This document shows positions 42,689-49,868 of a stretch of 64,000 nt of DNA, piece after piece. The stretch's first letter is position 1, and the number at the start of each line of letters is the position of its first letter. A program made the translations under genes and the position numbers. Location: contig NZ_JACHHD010000002.1 in the NCBI RefSeq assembly GCF_014202635.1, forward strand, positions 90,102 to 154,101. Reading direction: 5' to 3'. Under the pieces are notes generated by a model. It was not told the DNA's origin, ran no database searches, and saw nothing but the letters and a program-made list of their open reading frames with translations. This DNA comes from Faecalicoccus acidiformans (GTDB lineage: Bacteria; Bacillota_I; Bacilli_A; Erysipelotrichales; Erysipelotrichaceae).

Positions 42689-43671
42689 TTTGATTTTTTA
42701 TCAAAGGCGTTGGTAATTGCAACGATAGCAGGAAACATAACTCCCGCAACAACCCAAATTATCCAACTCTGCCCCCAATTATTTGATGATAGACTATATC
42801 CCACATATACTGCTGTTGCTATTACCCAATATGCAGTATATACAGCAACTGCAATAGACGGTTTTTCCTTATTTTCTTTAGAATATTCTCCCTCTTGCAG
42901 AAGCTTTTCATAGCTCGCCCATATAATACCCGTCTTAATGAAGCAAATCACACCTATACCTGCAATGATAAATGAAAAGGAAAGCATAATTATTAGAAAT
43001 AGGTCGTTATCAACGTCAATTATTGCTCCAACAAAAAGCGGAATTAAGGCAGTAATACACAAACAAGTTCCTGCAATATTATTCTTTGTGTGCAAATCTT
43101 TGTATTTTGCTTTGCGTTCTTTAACCATTCCACTCACGCCATACTCGGTTTCAAACTTTTCTTTTTCCAAATATGCAAAGGGAGCGGTTTTGCTACCACT
43201 TGATATAAACATTACGGCGGCTATTGCTACAAAAATAATAAGAGCAATCATTCCAATTCCACCTGCAATATCTTCGCTCAAGCCGCCTGACGTACTTTCA
43301 CTAATTGCACCCAATATCAAAAGAGCTATCAGAGATAAGATACACAAAAAAGCAGCATACGCTATTGTTTTAGCTGTCCTTGATTTTACAGAGAGAAATG
43401 CATTTGCTTCCTCCATAGAGACACGCTTTAATGACGGCATATCATTGGACGAGTTGATATGCTCTGCTTGCTCAATTTCGTCTTTAAGTAAATAATCTGT
43501 ACTTACTCCGAATAGTTCGGAAAGGCGTATCATTTTATCAAGGTCAGGAACAGATTGTGCTCCCTCCCATTTTGAAACAGATTGTCGTGTTACATTCATT
43601 TGTTCGGCTAACTCCTCTTGTGACCAGCCTGCTTTTTTTCGTAACAAAATAAGTTTATCGGCAAAAATCAT
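42685..43671 (-). CDS. XRE-family regulator with membrane domain
   Basis: 328 residues. The N-terminal Cro/CI helix-turn-helix (WSQEELAEQMNVTRQSVSKWE, about residues 15-38) is followed by a linker and several membrane segments (TIAYAAFLCILSLIALLILGAI, IGMIALIIFVAIAAVMF, a pair near 200-250, then two at the C-terminus). This membrane-HTH layout is common in Firmicute mobile elements, often near transporters or efflux genes. An AGGAGG site precedes ATG 43671. Target and signal unknown. Confidence 0.85.
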   Translation of the reverse strand: MIFADKLILLRKKAGWSQEELAEQMNVTRQSVSKWEGAQSVPDLDKMIRLSELFGVSTDYLLKDEIEQAEHINSSNDMPSLKRVSMEEANAFLSVKSRTAKTIAYAAFLCILSLIALLILGAISESTSGGLSEDIAGGIGMIALIIFVAIAAVMFISSGSKTAPFAYLEKEKFETEYGVSGMVKERKAKYKDLHTKNNIAGTCLCITALIPLFVGAIIDVDNDLFLIIMLSFSFIIAGIGVICFIKTGIIWASYEKLLQEGEYSKENKEKPSIAVAVYTAYWVIATAVYVGYSLSSNNWGQSWIIWVVAGVMFPAIVAITNAFDKKSK

Positions 43672-43763
43672 AATTTTGTCCTCCTGTTAATGTGATTGTT
43701 ATATTTATTTTAGCGATTGATAAAGTTGCTAACCACCAATCAGCACCATTCAATATGTCAACT

Positions 43764-43779
43764 GGCAGTTGCAACTGCC
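43764..43779. repeat. Perfect 16-bp palindrome
   Basis: GGCAGTTGCAACTGCC at 43764-43779, between the excisionase-like gene and the XRE-membrane gene; it could be a protein-binding site or the stem of a weak terminator. Confidence 0.5.
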
Positions 43780-43791
43780 CAAAATCCTTTT

Positions 43792-43971
43792 TTACTTCTC
43801 GTTTTTCTTCTTTCTCCTATCTATCGGTTTCTTTGCATCTTTTGGTATGAGCCATACTCTGCTTAAACGTACAACACCCTCAATCCTGTTTTCAGAACAT
43901 AGTGTCTGTATTCTTCGTTCTGAAATATCCCATTTAGTTGCAGCTTCCTGTACCGTCATATATTCAAACAT
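43792..43971 (-). CDS. Excisionase-like small HTH protein
   Basis: 59 residues from ATG 43971, 7 nt after GGAGG. MFEYMTVQEAATKWDISERRIQTLCSENRIEGVVRLSRVWLIPKDAKKP is the MerR-like winged-helix of excisionase-type DNA-binding proteins (helix-turn-helix at 7-27). It belongs to the Tn916/Tn1549-like remnants. Basic C-terminal tail. Possibly still expressed, but its partner integrase nearby is broken. Confidence 0.75.
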   Translation of the reverse strand: MFEYMTVQEAATKWDISERRIQTLCSENRIEGVVRLSRVWLIPKDAKKPIDRRKKKNEK

Positions 43972-44063
43972 AACAAACCTCCACATTATTAGTAGATATA
44001 TTATACTCGGTCAAACGAACAATAGAAAGAAACGAATCGTGAGCACCACCACCCAAAAGAACA

Positions 44064-44087
44064 GCGGCAGAGATTTCTCCCTGCCGC
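44064..44087 (-). terminator. Hairpin after the tnpV remnant
   Basis: GCGGCAG (44064-44070) and CTGCCGC (44081-44087); on the minus strand it is followed by TGTTCTTTT. Confidence 0.65.
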
Positions 44088-44094
44088 CTTTGCC

Positions 44095-44472
44095 TTATGC
44101 AAAAATAATCTTCCTCTCCACAATCACCCTTGCGCACGCCCGTATGTTATTGAGCCGCTCTGTCCATTCTAAGGCGTTTTCTGCCTTTAACTGTTCCATA
44201 ATACCTTGTGCCTGTTTCATCTGCTCTACCAACCGAAAGAACATCTCCTCCGTCTGCTTATCAATGTCGGCAAGGTAAGTGTTCAGCATGCCGCTTGTGA
44301 GCAGATTAAGGTATGTAATCCTGCGGTTTTATTTCAAATACTGCAAGTGTCGCTGTCCCCATAAGCCGATAGGCTGTTCTTTTTCGGCTGGTAAGATAAG
44401 ACAAGGAATATAATAATCTCCTTGCAGTTCATACCACAGATCATTTTTATCATCGTAAATATACTTGTCCAT
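44095..44472 (-). pseudogene. TnpV-like transposon protein interrupted by a stop codon
   Basis: Start MDKYIYDDKNDLWYELQGDYYIPCL, then GLWGQRHLQYLK, an in-frame TAA (44329-44331), and in the same frame NRRITYLNLLTSGMLNTYLADIDKQTEEMFFRLVEQM and a tail ALEWTERLNNIR. This matches TnpV of Tn4451-type elements, where the first half usually runs straight through. The nonsense codon splits a 125-residue protein in two. The leader ATAATGGAGGATTTTTC is duplicated just upstream (44489-44517). Confidence 0.8.
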
Positions 44473-44755
44473 TGAAAAATCCTCCATTATGAAAAATCCT
44501 CCATTATAATATATTCGCACATACATCACAGTTCTCCGATTGCCACACTTATGTTTATTCTTGTTATGAGATTTTCTTGCCCTTGCATTTGCCCTTATGA
44601 GCAATGAGGGAAAGAGTAAACTTGTGTGTGACCGTATAAAGAGATAAGGCGAACACATTGCGATAAATCCTTTATTTTCAAGGCTTTTGGAGGATTTTAT
44701 TAAAACACTGTAACCTCTGTTGAGAGGTCATAATTTACTGATATTCAAATTTCGA
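44473..44755. other. Gene-free spacer
   Basis: About 280 bp without a supported gene. It holds the duplicated GGAGGATTTTTC leader and a TTTTCAAGGCTT motif (about 44672-44683) also found at 41518-41529. Confidence 0.4.
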
Positions 44756-45239
44756 TTAGTCGTGAGTGTTCTGTTTTGACAAGAAGTTCATGACTAGCTT
44801 GACCATCGTTTCCTTTTCTTCTGGTCTTGACTCAGCAATCATCAAGGTGATTGCTACTAAGGCACTGTCTGAAATGATCTGTCTTCCATCAATGATCAAA
44901 TGATGGTTCTTATTTAAAAACTCTAAGCGTTTTTCATTAACGGCAGAAATGCAATGCCTCTTTGTGATTTAACACGATAACCGGCAGAAATGATGACATC
45001 GAGACTATAAAAGGAAACTGGGCGGTCGGAATTTGTAATGTGCAAATTTTGCACATTACTATCTTTATCCAATTCTTTTTCTTTAAAGATATTTCCTATA
45101 TGTTTTGTGATTACTGATCTTTCTTTATCAAAAGGTTCTGCCATTTGTTGTTGGGTGAGCCATACGGTGTCATTTTCTGGAGTCACCGTAACTTCTAATT
45201 CCAGTTCACCATTTTGAATATTACAATGTCGTTTGCCAT
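44756..45239 (-). pseudogene. RhuM-family protein, frameshifted and internally deleted
   Basis: Three frames together spell a RhuM-like protein. ATG 45239 starts MANDIVIF, then shifts by one base into NGELELEVTVTPENDTVWLTQQQMAEPFDKERSVITKHIGNIFKEKELD and YSLDVIISAGYRVKSQRGI, then after a deletion into VNEKRLEFLNKNHHLIIDGRQIISD and a C-terminal end at 44758. RhuM proteins are frequent in Firmicute islands with restriction or defence cargo; this copy is dead. The pieces seem too short for the full family (about 330 residues). Confidence 0.75.
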
Positions 45240-45496
45240 TTTATCATCTCATAAATTAATAGTTGTATATAGTGATTATACAGTATTTCATAGTGCTAAT
45301 CACTTGTACAAAACGGGGTTTTAGGGGTATCCCCTAAGATATTTGAATGATGGTGGGGCCATTATTCAGTGCTTGCTACAATTTTAGACATAGAAAATCA
45401 GCAGAAAGCAGAAAAATCTTTTGCATTACTGCCCATAAAGAATCAATCATTTTAGAAATACTATTCTATAAAATGGTGACTTACGTAATTTAAAAA
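45240..45496. other. Gene-free spacer upstream of the RhuM remnant
   Basis: About 257 bp without a coding frame. It contains a perfect inverted repeat TTAGGGG TAT CCCCTAA (45321-45337) next to AAAACGGGG, of the kind seen near mobilisation regions of Tn1549-like elements; possible decayed oriT, but not proved. Confidence 0.4.
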
Positions 45497-46645
45497 TCAG
45501 ACCTCTTCCTCTTCGTTTAGCAGTTTCATTAATGCTTTTGAATGTCTATCGATCTTTTCTGCAACTTCTCGTTTTTGTTCATGGAAAAAGTCTGCATAGA
45601 CTTCAAGAACCACTTTTACTGTATCTCCTAATTTATCGGCCACCTCATAAGGCGACAGGCCAACAACGGAAGTCCAATAAGAACATGCTGAATGTCTTAA
45701 ACCATGGAAAGTGATATTAGGTAAATCACAATACTCTGCCAACTCTTTGATCCATCGTGTAGGAGTATAAGTACCTAAAGGACAATTCATCCCTTTTGTC
45801 ATAGACGGAAAGACGTAAGCCTTTCGACTGTAACCATCAAGTTGCTTCATAAAGTCATGTATCTCCAATAATAAATCTTTAACAGCACGATCCATGACTA
45901 TGGAATAACCATTTCCGTTCTTGCGTCCTCTCACTCGTTCTCCGTGTTCATTAACATGATAATCGACGTGGATAATATTTCGATCAAAATCAATGTTGTT
46001 CCATTGAAGAGCTCGTTGTTCCCCTTTTCGTATTCCCGTCAAATAATTGAAGAGAACAAAAAATCGAATATAGATCGCATCACTATCCTTGTATCTCTCT
46101 GGAATCGCTGCCAGAACGCGTTTAAATTGCTCTGGAGTCCAATATTTAAGATCCTCGGATGTTTTTATCTGCTTTAATGGTTTGTAGCCTGCAACTGGAT
46201 TTCGATCCAAAAAGCCATGAGCAACACCCCAGTTACATATCGTATTAACGTTGGTCGTCATTTTATTCGTGTACGAAACGGAATATCCATCTTTCTGCAT
46301 AGACTGAGCAATGATTTCTAAATCAACTATTTTTAAAGAAGATACTTTTCTTTTTCCAATAAACGGTTGAATATTATTTCGATACCATGATTCAACATCT
46401 TTTGCTGAGGAAGAAATTTTTTGAGCCATGTAATCATCAATATAGTGCCGAAAAAGACTATCAAATTTCAAAGATAGATTAACCTGATTTTTCAGATAAT
46501 ACTGCTCGTATTCCTTGGCCTCCCTTTTCGTTTGGAAGTTTAAACCAGTTTTAGGATTGCGGCGTATCGTAGTCATCTTTTTTCGTCTAGGATTCAAGCA
46601 TCGAATTTTATATCCATTCCCATTATCGTTTCTAATCACTGCCAT
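45497..46645 (-). CDS. Tyrosine integrase of the island
   Basis: 382 residues from ATG 46645 (the frame upstream overlaps more of the previous gene). N-terminal AP2-like arm-binding part (MAVIRNDNGNGYKIRC and the basic RRKKMTT segment), a SAM-like core-binding domain, then the catalytic domain with TGIRKGEQRALQW (first Arg), HGLRHSACSYW (His-x-x-Arg) and the final tyrosine near VVLEVYADFFHEQ. All catalytic residues are present, so the enzyme looks intact. It is the likely recombinase for the ssrA att sites. Confidence 0.92.
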   Translation of the reverse strand: MAVIRNDNGNGYKIRCLNPRRKKMTTIRRNPKTGLNFQTKREAKEYEQYYLKNQVNLSLKFDSLFRHYIDDYMAQKISSSAKDVESWYRNNIQPFIGKRKVSSLKIVDLEIIAQSMQKDGYSVSYTNKMTTNVNTICNWGVAHGFLDRNPVAGYKPLKQIKTSEDLKYWTPEQFKRVLAAIPERYKDSDAIYIRFFVLFNYLTGIRKGEQRALQWNNIDFDRNIIHVDYHVNEHGERVRGRKNGNGYSIVMDRAVKDLLLEIHDFMKQLDGYSRKAYVFPSMTKGMNCPLGTYTPTRWIKELAEYCDLPNITFHGLRHSACSYWTSVVGLSPYEVADKLGDTVKVVLEVYADFFHEQKREVAEKIDRHSKALMKLLNEEEEV

Positions 46646-47378
46646 TATTGTCATCTCCAGAACCATAATAGTTTTTTAGATAATCTTTACGATAATCCTC
46701 ATTTAATAGTTTTGGATTATCTTCAAGAAGAAAACGAAACCTTTCTTCCAAAACAGTAGCTAAATCAGCAGAATCTCTTTTTTGAATATCATAGTTCTCA
46801 TTAGAAAAGAAGATTTCCTGCATAGCTTGAATATCCGCTTGTTCTGAATCTCCATAAAGCCTCTCTATGCGTTCTTGATTTACCGGAAACGGACACTGAT
46901 TGATGTTAAAACAGTTTCTACATGCTTCATCGATACAGCCATGGCACGTCTTTTTCAAATGACAATAATACTTATATATATTTTTCTTATTTAATTCTTT
47001 AGTTCTTAATTTATTAGTATTTAATTTGTCGTAATTTTCCATATCTGGAAAACCCAAATCTCGATTATCCATATCTCGATTTTTGTGACACGGATAATTA
47101 TGCAGAATATAATCGCAATCTAGAAATCGACCCTTTTCATCTCGAATCACGATTCTTTCTAAATACCCGCGATCCTCCAACTCTTTAATAATCGATTGAA
47201 TGGTATTGATGGACTCTTTACAAATCGCCGTCAATCCTCTTATAGAATAATCCCAATCAGGATGAAGACTTAACATTTTGTCAAATAATCCTATCGCTTT
47301 AAGCGACAAATTATTATCCTTTAAATGATAATTATCAATTGGTGTAAAATTTGTCCTTGGAACATTAATTTTTCCCAC
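46632..47378 (-). CDS. HTH replication-initiator-like protein
   Basis: 248 residues from GTG 47378 (AAAGGAG about 11 nt before); the frame to 47390 adds four residues. N-terminal part NFTPIDNYHLKDNNLSLKAIGLFDKMLSLHPDWDYSIRGLTAICKESINTIQSIIKELEDRGYL is the winged-helix domain found in phage and element replication proteins. A cysteine-rich centre (KKTCHGCIDEACRNCFNINQCPF) may bind zinc. Placed between the small HTH gene and integrase, as in small integrative elements. Function is inferred; no helicase motif is present. Confidence 0.7.
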   Translation of the reverse strand: MGKINVPRTNFTPIDNYHLKDNNLSLKAIGLFDKMLSLHPDWDYSIRGLTAICKESINTIQSIIKELEDRGYLERIVIRDEKGRFLDCDYILHNYPCHKNRDMDNRDLGFPDMENYDKLNTNKLRTKELNKKNIYKYYCHLKKTCHGCIDEACRNCFNINQCPFPVNQERIERLYGDSEQADIQAMQEIFFSNENYDIQKRDSADLATVLEERFRFLLEDNPKLLNEDYRKDYLKNYYGSGDDNNGSD

Positions 47379-47408
47379 AATAAAAAGCACTCCTTTCTAT
47401 AGAAAATA

Positions 47409-47483
47409 AAAGTGCTTCACATTGAAAAAGAATTGATTTTCCATTATTATTTCTTTTGGAAGATGTGTGAAAGCACTTCTTTT
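47409..47483 (-). terminator. Hairpin between the small protein and the replication-like gene
   Basis: AGTGCTTCACA (about 47410-47420) pairs with TGTGAAAGCACT (about 47466-47477) over a large loop, with a T-run beyond; possible attenuator. Confidence 0.5.
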
Positions 47484-47503
47484 TAGTCGATGGATAGTGC
47501 CAG

Positions 47504-47758
47504 CTATGCATCGGCTTTTTCTTTTTTTGCCAATTCTTGATAACGATCAATGTCGATATTAAAATAATCACAAATTAAGTTCGTTGGAATCCCCCATTGC
47601 CATGCACCTAATTTTTTTCCTGTTTGATTTTCGAGATCTTTTATCATCTGATCCCATAAAGGTTTGAATTTAGGATATGCCACGCCTAGGACTTGTCTTA
47701 GATCCGACATATGCATATAAGGCTTTGACAACAATTGAAGCTTTCTTAAGTATGTCAT
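47504..47758 (-). CDS. Small HTH/excisionase-like protein of the island
   Basis: 84 residues, not recognised with certainty. MHMSDLRQVLGVAYPKFKPLWDQMIKDLENQTGKKL and WGIPTNLICDYFNIDIDRYQ look like a small winged-helix or DUF3173-type protein; these occur next to integrases and act in excision or replication. It is the first gene on the left of the divergent promoter region, opposite the XRE repressor, the place usually held by an excision or replication gene. Confidence 0.6.
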   Translation of the reverse strand: MTYLRKLQLLSKPYMHMSDLRQVLGVAYPKFKPLWDQMIKDLENQTGKKLGAWQWGIPTNLICDYFNIDIDRYQELAKKEKADA

Positions 47759-47784
47759 CCTGCGCTCCTTTCTAGTACGCTATA

Positions 47785-47854
47785 TAGTACCCACTTAAAA
47801 TATACTATACTTCCCTAAGATACGCAACCACAAAATACACATTTTAGTACCCAC
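47785..47854. promoter_or_regulatory. Divergent operator region with two TAGTACCCAC repeats
   Basis: TAGTACCCAC occurs at 47785-47794 and 47845-47854, and TATACTATA at 47801-47809 and 47872-47880, between the small-protein gene and the repressor. A third, partial copy CTAGTACGC lies at 47772-47780. This fits binding sites for the XRE repressor. Confidence 0.6.
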
Positions 47855-47883
47855 CATTGAATGCGGTATGGTATACTATAACC

Positions 47884-48900
47884 ATGACAAGTTATAAACA
47901 TAAAAATTATATTGGTGAACAATTATATAATGCTCTAAAAGAAAAGGGAGTTACCATTACTCAATTTGCTCAAGATATGGGATTATCACGGGCTTTGATC
48001 TCAAAATACTTGAACAACACAAAGCATCCAACCGATGCAACTCTGGAAAAGATTGCAGAATATTTTGAATTGCCTGTCGAATATTTTGCGGACAGTGGTT
48101 ATTTAGATGAAGATGGAAAAATACATCGGTCTTTCGATATACGAAACATGGATGCCAGTGATTTCATTACCGAAAGAGTACAGGTGGCCAATACCAATCG
48201 AGCATTTAAACTGAATTCTCAAATTCTTAACGATTATTATACAAACCAAGACAGCGGCGGAAAGCTAGATTTAGCGATTGAATACTCTGATTTTGTAGAT
48301 CATGTCATTGATAAACGAGATATTGATCTATTGGCAGATTTTCTAACTGTGAATGAATTCATTGAAATCGCTAAACAATTTGATGTAATCCTTTCTACAG
48401 ACAGATTAGAAACAATCCTGCATGAAAGCGATTTAGAAACGATTCCTAGCAATGTACCAAAGAATATCGTTTATTCTTCTTATCTAGCCGGCATGCTAAC
48501 GGCAGCCGATACAGATACTTTGAAAAAAAGAGAACGTAATCTTCAACTAAAAGATCTCGACATATATGACATTTTCCAAGGCCACAGTGATTTGTATTTT
48601 GCGTTGAAGAGCCTCTGTAAGGATTTAGATATTGTCTCTCAATCTCAGAAGACAGAGGATATCTTAAAAGAAGCTATGATCCTTAGCGATTTAAAAGAGT
48701 TGAAAGAAATAGTAAAGAAAAAACTTGATGAAAGTTATACTCAATCCAAAAAAACAGGCAACTATGATAAGGAAATCAAAAACACTTTATTAAAAATGGA
48801 TTCACATATTTATTCAGTCTTATACGACTTCATTTTACATATTCAAAAAGGCGATTTTAAAGGAGCTTTTCACGACTTAAATGAACTGAAATTTGACTAA
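47884..48900 (+). CDS. XRE-family repressor of the island
   Basis: 338 residues from ATG 47884. N-terminal Cro/CI helix-turn-helix (VTITQFAQDMGLSRALISKYLNNTKHPTDATLEKIAEYF), then a long C-terminal region with no recognised peptidase or metallopeptidase motif. Divergent from the other island genes, so it is the likely master repressor. There is no ribosome site before the ATG, but TATACT (47872-47877) ends 6 nt before it, so the message is probably leaderless, like lambda cI from PRM. Confidence 0.85.
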   Translation: MTSYKHKNYIGEQLYNALKEKGVTITQFAQDMGLSRALISKYLNNTKHPTDATLEKIAEYFELPVEYFADSGYLDEDGKIHRSFDIRNMDASDFITERVQVANTNRAFKLNSQILNDYYTNQDSGGKLDLAIEYSDFVDHVIDKRDIDLLADFLTVNEFIEIAKQFDVILSTDRLETILHESDLETIPSNVPKNIVYSSYLAGMLTAADTDTLKKRERNLQLKDLDIYDIFQGHSDLYFALKSLCKDLDIVSQSQKTEDILKEAMILSDLKELKEIVKKKLDESYTQSKKTGNYDKEIKNTLLKMDSHIYSVLYDFILHIQKGDFKGAFHDLNELKFD

Positions 48901-48953
48901 ATTTCTAAAAATCGACTCAAAAATCGACTCAATATCATTCTATAATAACCAAA

Positions 48954-49000
48954 AAAGTGCCAAATGTGCTTTATCTAAAGCATAATTTGACACTTTTGTT
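48954..49000 (-). terminator. Substitute ssrA terminator carried by the island
   Basis: Minus strand AAAAGTGTCAAAT ... ATTTGGCACTTTT (within 49000-48949; one G-U pair) with a T-rich tail, placed right after the tmRNA 3' end. It replaces the terminator displaced to 38276-38300. Confidence 0.75.
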
Positions 49001-49006
49001 TTCTCT

Positions 49007-49024
49007 TGGTGGAGGTGAGGAGAG
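49007..49024 (-). other. Right attachment site (3' end of ssrA)
   Basis: Same 18 bp as 38309-38326; contains the CCA end and 3' acceptor/T-arm bases of tmRNA. Confidence 0.85.
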
Positions 49025-49394
49025 TCGAACTCCTGTCTAAGCAAAGTCCCACGATACAACGTTTACAGCTTTTCTTATCAATTTAATCTTATGTCTCGGA
49101 TAAGAACGATAACCATAAGAGGTGATCCTTTATTTTTCGTATGAAGTAGCGGATCAATACTTCATCTTATCTTCTTTATGAATCCGTCGATATCTGATAA
49201 GAAAGCGAACTCAGACTATCGGGGCTGCGAGCCAAACGTAGGCTAAAATTAGGCAGCGAAAGCAACGTTCTGGTTTACACCAAATACGTTAGCAATTTTT
49301 GTTTTAGCGTTTAAATTTAAGTGGTTATTACACGTGACCTTCGTGGCTGTGGTTCTATCCAAACATTTACTCATCGAATGCCAAAAACACCCCC
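49007..49394 (-). ncRNA. ssrA: Transfer-messenger RNA
   Basis: 388 nt. The 5' end GGGGGTG pairs with the 3' CACCTCC before ACCA, giving the alanine-tRNA-like G3:U70 pair, and the T arm reads GGAGTTCGACTCTCC. The tag frame (49308-49249) starts GCT and encodes AKTKIANVFGVNQNVAFAA followed by TAA, a tag ending AFAA rather than ALAA. Rescues stalled ribosomes with SmpB, encoded just upstream. The promoter is TTGAAG (49433-49428), 17 bp, TATAAT (49410-49405), inside the smpB 3' end; TATAAT ends 10 nt before the RNA start. The island inserted in its 3' end. Confidence 0.95.
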
Positions 49395-49404
49395 AGAGTA
49401 CGTC

Positions 49405-49433
49405 ATTATAACGTACTAATACTGATTCTTCAA
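49405..49433 (-). promoter_or_regulatory. Promoter of ssrA
   Basis: Minus strand TTGAAG (49433-49428), 17 bp, TATAAT (49410-49405); the initiation point is at 49394. It overlaps an inverted repeat GTACGT CATTATA ACGTAC (49399-49417). Confidence 0.75.
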
Positions 49434-49868
49434 GGCTTTCTGGATCTCTTTTTGGGCATCTTTTTTCTTCTGAGATTCTCTTTTATCATGAAGATTCTTC
49501 CCTTTTGCCAAGGCAATTTCCAATTTTGCCAGTCCTTTAGAAAGATAGATTCGCGTCGGCACGACTGTATAGCCTTTTAGGCTGGCCGCCTGTTCTAATT
49601 TTCGAATCTCATTTTTATGAAGAAGCAATTTGCGATCTCTGGTTTCTTCATGATTAAAGATGTTTCCAAATTCATACGGGGAAATATGCATCCCTTTGAT
49701 ATAGGCTTCATTGCCATAAAAACTGATATAAGCATCCTTAAGCTGGACCTTACCCTTGCGGATGCTTTTGATTTCCGTTCCTTTTAAAGATAATCCCGCT
49801 TCATACCGGTCAAACAATTCATATTCATGCCGGGCCTTGCGGTTTTCCGCAATTGTTTTTTGATTCAT
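49416..49868 (-). CDS. smpB: SsrA-binding protein
   Basis: 150 residues from ATG 49868, whose first base is the last of the CapA stop (TAATG). Small beta-barrel RNA-binding protein that brings tmRNA to stalled ribosomes. Motifs: ENRKARHEYELFDRYEAGLSLKGTEIKSIR, ISPYEFGNIFNHEETRDRKLLLHKNEI and the basic C-terminal tail GKNLHDKRESQKKKDAQKEI. It lies directly upstream of ssrA, an unusually tight pair since the ssrA promoter is within its 3' end. Confidence 0.95.
   Translation of the reverse strand: MNQKTIAENRKARHEYELFDRYEAGLSLKGTEIKSIRKGKVQLKDAYISFYGNEAYIKGMHISPYEFGNIFNHEETRDRKLLLHKNEIRKLEQAASLKGYTVVPTRIYLSKGLAKLEIALAKGKNLHDKRESQKKKDAQKEIQKALKNQY

Larger units (their letters stand above)
38309..49024. 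mobile_element. 10.7-kb genomic island integrated in the 3' end of ssrA
   Basis: An identical 18-bp direct repeat (TGGTGGAGGTGAGGAGAG) lies at 38309-38326 and at 49007-49024, the latter being the CCA end of tmRNA. Between them are a tyrosine integrase (45497-46645), an HTH replication-like protein, a small protein, a divergent XRE repressor and the lipoprotein array, plus pieces of other elements. There are no conjugation or phage structural genes. It resembles a small integrative mobilisable element or a phage satellite; which one is not settled. Confidence 0.85.

Noticed and set aside
43769..44278. Plus-strand 169-residue frame over the excisionase and tnpV regions
   Set aside because: It runs antisense to two recognised element genes and lacks a ribosome site.
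44329..44658. Longer start for the tnpV frame (up to 44658)
   Set aside because: The extra part has no ribosome site, and the conserved TnpV start MDKYIYDD at 44472 has GGAGG before it.
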